This document shows, one piece after another, positions 1 to 12,206 of a DNA stretch of 64,000 nt. This stretch comes from Phocoena phocoena (taxonomy: Eukaryota > Chordata > Mammalia > Artiodactyla > Phocoenidae), in the NCBI RefSeq assembly GCF_963924675.1, contig NC_089239.1, positions 485,001-549,000 of the forward strand, read 5' to 3'. Position 1 is the stretch's first letter. Every line of letters begins with the position of its first letter. The notes under the pieces are model-generated. The model was given only the letters and a program-made list of their open reading frames with translations, did not search any database and was not told the DNA's origin. A program made the position numbers and the translations under genes.

Positions 1-215
1 TCTCTCTGTCTCCCTCTCTGTCTCTCTCTGTCTCTCTGCCTCTCCGTCTCTGTCTGTCTCTCTGTCTCTCTCTCCACCCCAGCGGGCCCGCCCCACCACC
101 CCGCCACCCCACCCCCCCCACCCCCACCCCCCCGTCTCTCCCTCCCTCCTCCCTCTTTCTCCTCTCTCTCCCCCTCCTGGCCTCTCCCCCACTTTCTCCC
201 TTCCTCGTTTTCTGT
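1..215. repeat. Pyrimidine-rich low-complexity tract
   Basis: CT/CTGT simple repeat, then C-rich sequence with almost no purines on the + strand. It is typical of the IGS soon after the rDNA terminator region, but no terminator motif is visible. Confidence 0.8.
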
Positions 216-1429
216 CTCCCTCTCCCTCACCCATCCCCACTCCCCCTCCCCCCATTCCCGGTCCTGTGGCATCCTCATTTTCCATGAGAACTCATGGAGA
301 CGGAAGGGATGTTGGACTGATGTTCGCATGCTACCGGATCCCCCTTCCACGGGGATAGCTGCATTGCCTTTGGCAGGCCATGGCGGGTGGGGGTGGTGTC
401 TTTTCTTCTGTATCGGTAGAAATGCTTTGAAGAGGAGGCAGGATGGGCATAGGTCCACTGCCTCACAGCAAGGCCCTTTGGGAGCATTTCAGTGAATCGG
501 GACAGAACATTTTTCTCCGTGCGGGGAGGGAACCGGAATCGGGCACGGCACCCGGAAATGGACCGCTTTGGCACACGGATGAGTGCGAATTTAAGGCGCT
601 TCAGAAACGACGGGTGGGCGACAAGGACGCTCTGCCGCTCTGCCTCTCCCTCTTCTTCCTGACCCGAAAGGAGGACCAAAATCTTCCTCGAGAAGGAGCT
701 CAAGCTCAAGCTCCGAGCCCGCCGTTTCGAGTGACTCCTGGCTTGGGCTTCTCCTGCGTGGGGGTCACAGTGCACGCGTTCCTCAGCCGTGGGTTGCTCT
801 CTTCTCGAGCTGTCTTTTGGGGACAGGGGCCTCTCAGGCAAGAACTCAGAAGGATCGTTGAGGAAACATCGTTTTTCCTCTCCCACGACTGATGAATGCA
901 GACAGACACAGAGGAATCCCGCCCCCGCTTCCACCCCCGCCCCGCACCCCAATTGAGAGGAGTCGCCGGACATCCTTGGGGTGGTCACACACAGCCAGCC
1001 TCCGTGGCTCTTCTATGTTGCCAGGCTCCCTGGCCTCCACTGCCCCCCGCACGCCCCCAGTGAAGTTGCATCATCGATCCTAGTGTCAATGCTGTGAGAA
1101 GATAAGCTTTTCAAAATAAAATTCTCCCTGCCTTTCCTGCCCAAGAACACCATGAACACCTACTGTCATGTGCAGTGCTTATTGACCCACCTGGAGCAGA
1201 GGACCCTCTCTGACCGACACCCTCCCCACCCCACCCCACCCCACCCCCAGGAACTCACTCGCTCCGAGTCATCTCATCGAGGAGAGGGTGTTTGGTTCTC
1301 TGTCTTAAATGGGTGGCCCAATGACACATCATCTCCTAGTAAGCCATCAGGTTCACCAGTTCGGGTTCGGTGGCGTGAAGCACATTTACGTCCTCCTTGA
1401 GTTTGACTTTGAAAGTCTTGGGGCCCTGA

Positions 1430-1570
1430 GTAGGCCGCCCCCAAATGTGCCTCCGTGGCACAGAGATGTTTTGGAATTAGACTGACACCACCACGAGAGG
1501 AACACTCTGACTCTCTTTTACTTCTCCCCTCTGAAATCGGGAAGAAGATCTCTCACGTGAAAGGGGAGGG
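1430..1570. repeat. Dispersed repeat fragment, LTR-like, copy 1
   Basis: Resembles 5488-5660: both open with a GAGTAGGCCGCC-type start, then ATGTGCCTCC, then an AGAAGATCTC-like stretch spaced about 120 bp on. A similar start occurs in the probable LTR at 56807. I infer a decayed LTR or a duplicated spacer segment. Family unknown. Confidence 0.4.
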
Positions 1571-2052
1571 GGGTGGGAGGTGTAGAGATCGTGACGAACT
1601 GAACCGCCCTCGTGTCTCATGAAATGTTCACGAATCATCTAAGTAAGATTGCTCATAACAAATAGAGGGCATAGATGTTAACGAGATTAGAACGTTTAAG
1701 GGGAACTTTCCCCCCAGTGATTGTTTTCCATAGGCCGACTTCAAGACTTTCCAACATCTCTGGTCATCTCTAGGCTTCGAGGTTGGCTAAGTGCCATGAC
1801 AGGGTGAAATCTCAGCGAGCGTCTACATCATCTCCACATAAGATAAAATACTGAAATGTTCATGGCTCCACAAGTCTAAGGGTCTCCCTGCTTTGGACCT
1901 TTTACAGAGGAGAGACTGAGCATGTTTGGTTCCATGCCTAGATAGATCTTGTGCTTTAGGGAAAGAGCATACTCGGTAGGAGCCTGGACTTCTACAAAGT
2001 ATTCCATGTTCACAGGGTTCACTGTGGTTGGCTTCCTTACTTTCACTGACTG

Positions 2053-2100
2053 AAGAAAAAAACAAAAAAACAAAAAAACAAAAAAACAAAAACCAAAAAA
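2053..2100 (+). repeat. (CAAAAAA)n microsatellite
   Basis: Four to five tandem copies of a C plus A-run unit. The A-rich end could be a decayed retrotransposon tail, but no body is recognisable upstream. Confidence 0.8.
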
Positions 2101-2586
2101 GCAGACAGTGTCCAAGGACGAGGCATTCTAAAGAAGGAACGGAACGTGCGTGGTCCAAGCTACCTGATGTCGCCATCCTCATGGTAGGAAGAGGACTTTT
2201 TTGGGGGAGTGGGGAGGCAAAGTAGAAGATATGCAGATAATGTTTGGGGGAAGGAGAAAGAGATTTTAGTCCTAAAGGTGGTCATTTCTCAATGGAAAAG
2301 AAAGAAAACAAGGGACAGGCTAAAAATGGGCACAGACAATTGGAAAAGGTGTGTGAAGAAAATGGTCTTTGGAAAGGAATCTGATCCGTGGTCAGGACTG
2401 ACTGGATAAGATGAGGATGGATTCAAAGACAGAAATGAGTTTTCGTATCAACGTGGAACAAGTGCAAAAATAGAATTTAGTTGTCTCTCTGTGTTAAAAG
2501 GACAAGGTTTGGGTTTTTCTTTCATCGGTCTGCTCTGTCCATCATGAGAGATTGGATTAGGAAAGGTTTCTTCCTTTATCTTTAAG

Positions 2587-2605
2587 GAGAGAAGGAAGGA
2601 AGGAA

Positions 2606-2645
<40 letters not shown>

Positions 2646-2735
2646 AGGGAGGGAAGGAAGGAAGGAAGGAAGGAAGGAAGGAAGGAAGGAAGGAAGGAAG
2701 GAAGGAAGGGAAAGGAAGCAAGAAAGAAAAGCTTA
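2587..2735 (+). repeat. (GGAA)n/(GA)n microsatellite
   Basis: GGAA repeats flank a pure GA run of about 35 bp and then resume for about 60 bp. The strand is all purine. Confidence 0.95.
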
Positions 2736-3509
2736 TGCCTTGTCAAAAGTCATCACTTATTTTCTAGGTTGCCGTTATCAGGTCTCGGAGGACTCACATC
2801 AGCTTAGTCCTCTCGAGATTCAAAGAAGCAGGTGTGGCTCAGAACTGACGAAGAAGCTTCTCTCTCTGCCTAGCAAGTCTCTCCTTGGGACGTTGGTGAC
2901 ATGGCTAGCGAAGCACTGTTTCACAGCGACCTATATCCGATTAAGTGCTTTACAACCTTTTGGATATTTTGGACACACTTGCCCCTATATTGAAGGACAG
3001 GTGATGTCCTTTGGACTTAGAACGCACTTTGAGTTAGGATGCAGGAGGAGAGGGCCCTCGAAATAGCCCAAAAATGTGTTCTCTCTCCTGAGAAATGAGA
3101 GAGATGAAACTGAGTACGTTTCTCGGAGAGGTTCGATGACACGGGAAGCGTTGTCAAAGAGGAAGGAACAACGTGAAGTCTTCTTCGGCTTGTGTCTGTA
3201 CACCGATGTGTTCTTCTGACTGTTCCAGAAATGATGGGATGTTTCTTCCTGGAAGTCTTCTCTGCCCTGGCATAAAGGGTGGTCTGTCGTCGTCACAATG
3301 GAGGCTCACACGAAAGGGACCGAACCCAGTATCAGGGAGATGTTCTCACCGACTTTCATGCCAAGGCAGCAACAACAGCCTGTTGAAAGGTGGTGGGGGT
3401 GGCGGGGCACACGTGGACCAAGTCCATTCTGTCCTGTCAACAGCCGGTCGGTCGGGGCTATGGCAGACGGGAGACGGCGGCCCGGCGGCCGGTTGGTTAC
3501 TCCCTGGCC

Positions 3510-3555
3510 AACCTCCCCCCTCCCCCACCCCCACCCCCCACCCCCACCTTGCCTT
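3510..3555 (+). repeat. C-rich (CCCCCA)n tract
   Basis: Repeated C-runs broken by single A or T. The complementary strand has closely spaced G-runs able to form a G-quadruplex. Confidence 0.7.
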
Positions 3556-4164
3556 CCTTCACCCACCCATGGTGCCTTGAAGATGACTCCAACTGTACAT
3601 AGACATTGGCGGGAAGATCTCTACAGTCTACCGGCAACGTCTGACCTGTCACGCTTGTGACCCTGTGGGGGAAAAATTATTTTTCCCTCTGGAAAGAAAA
3701 CCTCCTCTCTCTGGACCCTCTGAGCCCCAGCCGCTGGACTTCATTCCACTGCCACTTAGTAGGGGTCATCCAAACATTCTTGTGGCCGTAGGTATGTCTC
3801 CCGTGTGGGTTGAAGTCTTCCCTCACTCACTGCAAGACTCATGTCCTCACCGTGGCACAGAGACTGTTAAAAAACCAAAATGTGTTTGCCACTTGGGGTC
3901 TACCTTCCACAGCCTCCCCTGTGATCAGATCACGGTACCCGCTTCGCTGGGCAAATCCTACAATCCTTCACAGAAGCTCTTGCAAACTTTTTGGAACCGT
4001 CACTCGTCCAGTCACGCTCGATCATCAGGCAAGGTCGGCAGAACCGATGGAAAGACTGGACTCCAAGAAGAGCAAGGATGACTTACACGGGGTTGAATGA
4101 ACTGATGAATAGGATGATAATGTGTATGACTACTTGTGTAAAGTAGGTAGGACGGATAGGGGAA

Positions 4165-4332
4165 GCGGGGGATAACTTAGGGGGTTGGGATGAACATAGA
4201 CACGTTACTGTACATAAAATCGGTAATCAACAAGCAAGCGCCTCCTACCATACAGCACAGGAAACTCTACTCAATACTTTGTAATAAGCCTATGAGAGAA
4301 AAGAATCTGAAAAACAAAACCTATATAAAATA

Positions 4333-4335
<3 letters not shown>
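4165..4335 (+). mobile_element. LINE-1 3'-end fragment inside the IGS
   Basis: Matches the last ~170 bp of cetartiodactyl LINE-1 3' UTRs: GGGATAACTTAGG, then a TTGGGATGAACATA stretch, a run ending in ACAGCACAGGAAACTCTACT, and a TTTGTAATAAGCC motif. It is diverged, and its normal TA-rich terminus has expanded into the adjoining TA microsatellite. Its presence shows that retrotransposons have entered this spacer; whether other units carry it cannot be seen. Confidence 0.8.
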
Positions 4336-4380
<45 letters not shown>

Positions 4381-4499
4381 CACACACACGTATGTATATG
4401 TACATATATACGTGTGTGTATATACATACACATATATATGTGTATATACATATATATATGTATATATATACATATATATATACATGTATATGTATATAT

Positions 4500-4540
<41 letters not shown>

Positions 4541-4542
4541 TA

Positions 4543-4545
<3 letters not shown>
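4333..4545. repeat. (TA)n with CA/TG interruptions
   Basis: About 210 bp of alternating purine-pyrimidine sequence, probably grown from the AT-rich end of the LINE-1 fragment just upstream. Confidence 0.95.
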
Positions 4546-4579
<34 letters not shown>

Positions 4580-4590
4580 AGGGAGGGAGG

Positions 4591-4642
<52 letters not shown>

Positions 4643-4722
4643 GGGAGGGAGAGAGGGAGGGCGAGGGAGAGAGGGAGGGGGAGGGAGACAGAGAGACAGA
4701 GAGACAGAGACAGAGAGACAGA
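4546..4722 (+). repeat. (GA)n/(GGGA)n/(GACA)n purine tract
   Basis: An abrupt switch from TA to GA repeat at 4546, with GGGA and CAGAGA variants towards the right end. It is one of several long homopurine tracts in this spacer. Confidence 0.95.
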
Positions 4723-5368
4723 CGGATTAGGACTGATTCTTAAATCTTTTGTTTTCCAGATACAAGGAAAAACAAACAAACAAAACCCAATTTTGTGTTT
4801 TGTTTTTCTTTTTGAAGATGGGCATCCATTTGGTAACTTATACCTCTGTCAGCAGGATGGAACCGCTGATCTTTTTCTCCCTACCTTCCTTAATTCAGAA
4901 ACTCTCAGTGAGGCTTCTTATTTCCTTGGCAACAGAGTTATTTGCATACATTACTTGGAGGCCAAAATTATGTTTCCATAAAACGGGGATACTCACTTGT
5001 GGATATGAAGTTCTGGAGCTACTCGTTTCCCTTAGGGTGTTGTTCTTAACCTGAAAACTGGACTGCCTCCCGAAGTTTTTTGAGTTCCCTCCAATATCTG
5101 GCTGGCTACGGCTCTCTCCATGAACGTTTGCCATTTTCGCCCACCCTTTTGACTTGGCCTCACTGAGAACTAAAATGGCCCTTTGCCTGAAGCCGTGCAA
5201 ACGGAAGCTAGAGAACTTGACGAAACGGCCACAACGGCTCCTATGGAAACAATCCTCGTGCCTGTTTCTTTGAGAGCCACTCCGAAATTTGAACCAAACA
5301 CCCGATGACATCATCAGAGGTGTTTCAGACTTCTAAAGTTGCTTCGACCCTGACATCTAGAACTCTCC

Positions 5369-5370
<2 letters not shown>

Positions 5371-5412
<42 letters not shown>
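5371..5412 (+). repeat. (CA)n microsatellite
   Basis: About 20 uninterrupted CA dinucleotides. Confidence 0.95.
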
Positions 5413-5417
<5 letters not shown>

Positions 5418-5487
5418 CTACACACACGAGTCACCAGCTCAGCTTTAATATGTTCCAAGGAACTTTCAGAGGAGGGAACGGTTGGGC

Positions 5488-5660
5488 TCCAGAGTAGGCC
5501 GCCCCAAAATGTGCCTCCATGCTCTATTGATTATTTTGAATTCAAGTGACTTAAGGACCGGCCAGCACAAGAGGGACACACTGGCCCTCCTTTCTGTCCT
5601 CCTGCGGAGGAAGATCTCAAGTGAAGACATCATCTGCTTCCATGCAATGTCCATGATTCT
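5488..5660. repeat. Dispersed repeat fragment, LTR-like, copy 2
   Basis: Second copy of the 1430-1570 repeat. Here the fragment keeps a GATTATTTTGAATTCAA-like stretch that is also present, diverged, in the LTR at 56840-56870. This supports an LTR origin more than a spacer-only duplication. Family not recognised. Confidence 0.45.
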
Positions 5661-6017
5661 CAAATGGTGTAGTGGGGTTTCCTGGGTTAGGAAAAGGAGG
5701 GGACACCTTTTGCTTGGATGAAAGGCCTGTTTCTCACACAACCTCCTCCCATCCCTTAGCTCTCTCCCTCCTTCCCTCCCTGCAGTTTGGAGGGGGCAGC
5801 CTAAGGGTGGGGAAATTGGGGAAAGAAAAAAGACAGAGCCATTCATTAAAGAGAAGCTCGAGGCAAAGTCAAAGGCTCCGACTTGACCGGAGAGCTTTCT
5901 GCATTTGAATGGAGCGATTGAACGAGGCCCTGCCGAATGAATCGTCCGGACCTCCCCTCCCCCGCTCCTGGCAAAGGTCAGTCCAGGGGACTTAGGAAGG
6001 AGCTCTGGAGAAGGAAC

Positions 6018-6050
6018 GGGGGGGTGGGGGTGGGGGTGGGGGTGGGGGCG
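6018..6050 (+). repeat. (GGGGGT)n G-quadruplex-prone tract
   Basis: Four consecutive G-runs of at least five separated by single T, followed by GGGGGCGGG. The sequence fits the intramolecular G-quadruplex pattern with one-base loops. Confidence 0.85.
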
Positions 6051-6584
6051 GGACCAACAGACAATAGCTGCTGACTGCCTGCCTGCCTGCCTGCCGGGCT
6101 GAGGCCTGAGGCCTGAGGCCTGAGGACCACCACGCTGGCTCCTGCAACACAATCCCTTCCAAGAAACTGCTGTGATGACTATTTGGCAGTGAAGGATCCA
6201 ATCTGAACTCTCTTGGCCTAGTTCTGCAAAAGGCCCGAGTCTCAGCTACGACAGATTCTCTGGATTTCTTGGCACATGGACTGACCCGCACCCTCCCGTC
6301 CTGTCAGATCCTCCTTTGTACACACGCCTCCACTCACTGGAAGGGTTCTTTGGCCTCGTCCAGAAAACGAACACACAAAAAGAAACACACAAACAGACTG
6401 AAATGATGTGTTGGTATTTATTGGAAAGAAACAGGGTCCTCTCACACACCTGAGGGCAGGAAGCGAAGGCAGGTTCTCGGCCGGAGGGGGACGGGGTGTG
6501 AACCGAGGTCGGTCAGCGGCCCCCTGCCCCCGCTTCTCTCCCAGGTCACGTGGGCCCCCCTTCCCCGCCTCTCTCTGCGACCCC

Positions 6585-6621
6585 CCACCCCCACCCCACC
6601 CCACCCCACCCCACCCCACGC
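6585..6621 (+). repeat. (CCCCA)n tract
   Basis: Pentanucleotide C-rich repeat, about seven copies. Confidence 0.85.
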
Positions 6622-6769
6622 CCTGGTTCTGATATTTCACTCGGGGAGACTTCTCTAGGCCGGCCGAGATACCAGCTTGCTGTCCTGCCGTTTCATGTCC
6701 ATCTCTATCAGCCATGCCCAAAAGGCACGGGAAGTCATGGACAGCAGATAGCGCACCCAGAGTTGTGTT

Positions 6770-6771
6770 GT

Positions 6772-6811
<40 letters not shown>

Positions 6812-6812
6812 T

Positions 6813-6851
<39 letters not shown>
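6770..6851 (+). repeat. (GT)n microsatellite
   Basis: About 80 bp of GT with two CTGT interruptions. Confidence 0.95.
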
Positions 6852-6853
<2 letters not shown>

Positions 6854-7229
6854 GGTGGGGTTTCTGTTTGCGTTGTGTGTTTGCTTTTGGTTTGGCTTTG
6901 TTTTTTTTTTTTTTTCTTCTTCGATAAACTCGCCCCATTTGGGAGTCGGGTGGAACACGGTGGGTGTCTCCTGGCCTGCCGCCCTAACGAACCCCAAAGA
7001 AACTCATTTTGGGGTCTCAGCTAGCCAGGCCCCCTTTCTTGGAATTCTGGTTCCACAAATCCGTCTCGTGTCCATGGAATTCTCAGGTCCGGCCATCGAC
7101 CCTAAGGACGGGGAGGGAAGGTTTTGTCCCGGGGACACCTTCCTTCCTTGCCCGCCTCCTTGGGGTTCCGGACGCTTCGGTATGCTGACGTGCCGTGCCC
7201 TCAGCTCCACCCCGACCCCCACCCCAGCC

Positions 7230-7231
7230 CC

Positions 7232-7278
<47 letters not shown>

Positions 7279-7296
7279 CTCCCCCCCCCCCCCCGT
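7230..7296 (+). repeat. (CA)n followed by a poly-C run
   Basis: About 22 CA dinucleotides, then CCTCC and a run of more than 10 C. Confidence 0.9.
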
Positions 7297-8367
7297 TTTT
7301 GGGAACTCTGTGTACAGGGGTGGTGTTTTTCACAGCCAAACACACTCTCACCGTAAGACCCGGCCCTCGGGGGACTCCTTGCTATGAATGGACCCGAGGT
7401 GACGCGGGGAGTCGAACGGCTGAGGTCCACGCAGAAACCTGCACGCGGACCTTGACGGTGGCGGTTGTTTTTAATTCCTCACTGCCAAGAACTCTCTCGG
7501 AGGTGACCGAGACATGTCTTTCAGGAGGTGAATGGACACACACATAGCCTGGGGACGAGCCATAGGTAACCTTCTTTCTCGGAAGAGAAAAACCATGGAC
7601 GGGATGAACAGGTCAGCGTGGTGGTGGCGGATGGTGGATGAATAGGCGGAGGGCAGAGGACGTTTAAGGCAGGGAAACTCTCCAGAGGTAGGATCCTGAT
7701 GGTATGAAAAGAAACGTTTTGCATAGGGCACTACCTGAGATTGGGTGAATCGAAGGGACCTACCTCTATGGGCCACCACCCCCTCCTCCCCACCACGAAA
7801 GCGCCCCGAACAAGCCTGCTCTTTTTACCCCAGTTGAAGACCCTTTCTAAAGCCAGAAGGCAAAAAATGACCATGAGAAATCTGACCAGCCGTCGCTTGG
7901 GACAACAGTGAGGCCAATGAATCCAGTGAAAAGTTGACAGATGGGGCCTGGGTCCCTTGGCTCGACCCCTTCGCTGAGAAGCCAAAGCCTGAAGCCTTTT
8001 ACACGGGGATGAGCTTTTACACACCTAGGTTTCTTCGGCCAGTGCAACGTTCGTGAAACACGCTAAAGGAAAATGATCGATCGATGTGTTTGCCGTCTGC
8101 CTGAGCGCACGCGATACGAAATAGAGACCGGGGGAGGGGGTGTGTGCTGATGTTCGGGGTCTAATGGGAGAAACCTTGGAGGGTTTTTGCCCTTAGGGTG
8201 CCTTGGTCTGGGGTGGACTTGTGTGCGCTGAGAACGAGGGCCGTTATTGAAGGCCCTGTGCAGATTTTGGACACCATGATCCATGGAACCCTGAAGTTTT
8301 GGAACCTAGAAATCTTTTGGTCTGCATTTGAGTTGGAAATCTTCTCCTTGACAGAGAGAAGCACACG

Positions 8368-8575
8368 GAAGGAGGAGGAGGAGGAGGAGGAGGAGGAGGA
8401 GGAGGAGGGGGAGGGGGGGAGGAGGCAGAGGAGGAGGAGGAGGAGGAGGAGGAGGAGGAGGAGTGGGAGGCGGAGTGGGAGGACGAGGAGGAGGAGGAGG
8501 AGGAGGACGAGGACGGGGACGAGGTGGAGGAGGAGGACGAGGAGGAGGAGGACGAGGAGGACGAGGAGGGGAAAT
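8368..8575 (+). repeat. (GAG)n trinucleotide tract
   Basis: About 200 bp of GAG/GGA repeat with GAC and GGGG interruptions. It yields long open frames on both strands that are artefacts of the triplet period. Confidence 0.95.
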
Positions 8576-8933
8576 GGAACTTCATGATGAGCAGATCAGC
8601 TTTTCGATGTCAGCAAGGCGCCCGCCGCCCAGTTCTCTGGGTGAACTGTCTTGATCTTGCACATCTCTACCGCCTCTGAAATGTGAACACAGCCTGCGGT
8701 GGCCTGACTGAGACTAAGGCCAGTGGACTGGATGAGGTAGAACCTGAAACCAAAGGGAAGGAAAAAGAAAAAGAAAAAACGGAAACAAACAAACAAAGAA
8801 CCCAAAAGATAACAACGGGGGAGGGGAGGGGGAAGTGGTCTCTTTAAGAATACAAACCGGTGGAAGGGCTCCCTCACCCAAACACTAATTCGCCGTCTCC
8901 TTCGGGACCAACACGAATCTTAAAAGTCTTTCT

Positions 8934-8960
8934 CAAAAAAAAAAAAAAAAAAAAAAAAAC
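8934..8960 (+). repeat. Poly-A run
   Basis: About 25 A, flanked on both sides by the same short AAAGTCTTTCTC motif. This might be a target-site duplication, but no element body is recognisable. Confidence 0.6.
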
Positions 8961-9137
8961 AAAAGTCTTTCTCCACAGATAATAAAAAGCCTTAGCCATC
9001 GGAGGAAGTAAACGTCACCTATTCCAACGGTTCTTTATAAATAAGCGAGAGAGCGAATTTTCGATTGTACTACCTGCTTCGTGGCTGACTAAAAGTTTTT
9101 AAATGAGAGCTATGAAATCTCTGGTCATGTCGATCTC

Positions 9138-9206
9138 TAGGTAGGTATGTATGTATATATGTATGTATGTACGTATGTATGTAGGTAGGTAGGTACGTAC
9201 GTACGC
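9138..9206 (+). repeat. (GTAT)n/(GTAG)n tetranucleotide repeat
   Basis: Tetranucleotide units drifting from GTAT to GTAG to GTAC. Confidence 0.9.
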
Positions 9207-9304
9207 ATGAGACAGACCTACAGACATTTTGGTAAAAGACTGGGGAGTGGCCTAGGGCCAAACAGACCTTCCCAGCTAAAGAACAGAGGCCCTGGGGGCC
9301 TGTG

Positions 9305-9371
9305 TCTCAGACACACACCCGCACACCCACCCACACACAACACCCCCGCCACACACAGACACGCACGCACG

Positions 9372-9406
<35 letters not shown>
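9305..9406 (+). repeat. (CA)n with CGCA interruptions
   Basis: Impure CA repeat ending in about 18 pure CA units. Confidence 0.9.
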
Positions 9407-9410
<4 letters not shown>

Positions 9411-9775
9411 TTCTCGGGAGTAAAAGATTAACTTTACCTCTGTAGACACCCACGACTATACCTAGTTGTCCCAAGACGAGGTGCTCCACTGTACATTGAA
9501 CCCTTATCTGTTCCTGTGCTTTCTTGCAGAAAATTCTCATGTGCTTCTTTCCCCTCGTGGAAGCGCTTGCTATTCCCCATAGGTAGCCACCGTGCAACCG
9601 GCTGCTGCAGATCCGATCATTTGGAGGATTTCTGGAAATGATTGGTGATCCCGAGACAAACTCTCCCTTCCGTGATCAGAGCAACTCGTGGAGGTGTCTC
9701 TCCCCGCCCCACCCCACCCCCCCACCCCCTCACCCCCACACCGCCTTCTCCCTTGTGTACCAGCTGTCTCTTTTA

Positions 9776-9822
9776 ATAAAAATAATAATAATAATAATAA
9801 TAAAATAAATAATAATAAAAAA
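9776..9822 (+). repeat. (TAA)n microsatellite
   Basis: AAT trinucleotide repeat of about 45 bp. Confidence 0.95.
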
Positions 9823-10907
9823 GTGTTGCTTTGCTGACCTTAGAGTCTTGTGGAAGCGATCTTCGTTTCTATGGCACTGCTGTGCAAGAATCTGGAAACG
9901 GCCTGGTAACAGGTACGTCTCTAGCTCCCTTCTAGAGCTGGCCTGTTCCTACGTACAGATCCGAGTGCCACAATTAACTTGGGAAAGAGCTCTCTTGAAG
10001 GGCCTAGGAGGAAGCACCCCCGAATTATTCAGTCTACTAGAGAGGGACCCAAAGGGTTTTGCAAGTTCACGTGATCTAGGATGAACCCTCCGGCTGAGAA
10101 TAGCCAAGGTCAAGGTATGGGTTTTATGAAACTAGGCATGTCTTTAGGGTGATCGGCATTCGAGGTCATCCTTTTCTTCTACCTATCTACGTCGACCCCA
10201 AATCCAATAAGTTCACGGGAGTGAACCAAGTTCGTCAGCAAGAAAAAGAACTTGGGGATGATGGCTGACACCGTCTAAAGTCTCAGGAAATGTTCACGGG
10301 TCATCTCGTCATCATGGGATTTAGAACAAGTGATTTCGATCGCTCTAGGTGGAGGAACTCCTTAAGGAAGTTTATGTTTTTTGGTATGTCTACTTTCAAA
10401 CAGTTTCTCCCAGACCTTTTGGGTCACTTCAGGAACTTTAGAGTTGGTGTAAGCGGAATGATGGGGAGGGAATCCGTGGAACGTCTAGATCGTTTCCAAA
10501 GATGACCTACGGAAACGTTCGTGGCTCAACAAGTCTCAGTGGACCTACGTCGGTCTCCTCATTACAGAAAGACTAAAGATGTTCCGATGTATGAGTCCAC
10601 ACCTCTAGCATCACTTTGGGGAAAAAACATTTTTAAAAAGTGATGCTGTGTGAAAATGTACGCTTCTAGACGTGGTGAAATGGAATCATCCATTTGCCGG
10701 TCCAGAAACACTGGTGTCACAAACCCCGTTCACCACGGCTTCCTAGTTCCTGTTCGTGACCGATTCAGGTTTCTAAGGGTTCCGAATTCTTATTGTCTTT
10801 TTCTTCTTTTCTTCTCCATTCTTGGCTCAAAGAACTTTACGTTCCAAAAATATATTTTTTTTTACCTACCAAATCATAGATTGTTCCAAAAACTTTTAGG
10901 TTGAGAG

Positions 10908-10918
10908 ATTCTTTCTTT

Positions 10919-10961
<43 letters not shown>

Positions 10962-10998
10962 GTCTTTCTCTCTTTCTTTCTCTCTCTTTCTCCCTTTC

Positions 10999-11029
<31 letters not shown>

Positions 11030-11125
11030 TTCTCTCTCCCGTTCTTTCTGTCTTTCTCTCTCTCTTTCTTTCTCTCTCTCTCCCTTTCCTTCTCTCTCTC
11101 TTTCTCTCTCTCTTTCGCTCTTTCC

Positions 11126-11161
<36 letters not shown>

Positions 11162-11242
11162 TTCTCTCTTTCACTCTTTCCCTCTCTCTTTCTTTCTCTT
11201 TCTTTCCCTCTTCTTTCTTTCTCTCTTTCTTTCTTTTTCCCC
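10908..11242 (+). repeat. (TTTC)n/(CT)n pyrimidine tract
   Basis: About 330 bp of nearly pure pyrimidine on the + strand: TTTC tetranucleotides first, then CT with CCC variants. The longest single-strand-biased tract in the spacer, and possibly triplex-forming. Confidence 0.95.
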
Positions 11243-11827
11243 CCAAGTCTGTGCGTCGTGTTTCTTTCACTTTGTCCTGTTCCTAGGTACTAGGGATTTC
11301 TTTTTAATTCCATTAGTTTAAATAAGGGGGCTTTGCAGTTTTGGGCGAAAGCATCAGAAATTTTTTTTCTCATTAAGTGTCGGAATGTTGTTTGCCGGAG
11401 ATGAGGCTCTCCTTCTCTCAGATGACTGACGATTGAACGGAGGAAAAAAGTACACATGAGTGTGTTCACGAACGCTTACTGATGTTTCAGAGGACCTTAA
11501 CTTCAAAACAGACACCCCAAGCCTCCCCCCCTTCCCCGCCCTGGCCCTGTAAAATTCATGTGAAGTGGAGAGAAAACCTTGCTAAAAATCATGTTGCTTT
11601 TCGTCCGATCAACATGGTGCATGGATTTCCTAGCAGAAACCTAAGCGAGGTGCATGTTCATCATTCAGCAGAATTCTAATTTGCTAGTTCTGAGGAAAAC
11701 TACTAAAACGAATGAGGAGAACACACCTTCCCATGCAATCCTTAGGGAAAGCTCCCGCCAAATTTAATGAAAGGAAACTTGGTTTGGAAACAAACGCGTC
11801 TTCATTTGGTGACCTTTGGTAGAAATG

Positions 11828-11902
11828 AGGGGAGAGAGAGAGACAGAGAGACAGAGAGACAGAGAGAGAGAGAGACAGAGAGAGAGAGAGAGACAGAGAG
11901 AC

Positions 11903-11940
<38 letters not shown>

Positions 11941-11948
11941 GCAGAGGC

Positions 11949-11988
<40 letters not shown>
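11828..11988 (+). repeat. (GA)n/(GACA)n purine-rich tract
   Basis: GAGA repeat punctuated by regular CAGAGA units, the strand opposite in sense to the 10.9-11.2 kb pyrimidine tract. Confidence 0.95.
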
Positions 11989-12206
11989 CTCACTTTCCAT
12001 GGTTCCAGTGTGCACACATTTCAATGATTAGCTGAAATCGCACCAAGAACCTAACTGCGTGTTTCAAATGTCAATTTCCACAACGGATGAATGGCAGCTG
12101 TGTGAAGTCCAAAGTTTGCTGCTGCCTGTTCAGTCTGCAATGACTCCACACATAACAAACGTGCGTGCCCTGTGTCCAGTGACCGATCCTCATTCAGAGC
12201 CTGTCG

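Noticed and set aside
4190..4981. Frames of 60-263 codons across TA, GA, CA, GAG and TTTC microsatellites
   Set aside because: They encode only Ile-Tyr, Arg-Glu, His-Thr, Glu or Ser-Leu repeats, artefacts of simple sequence.
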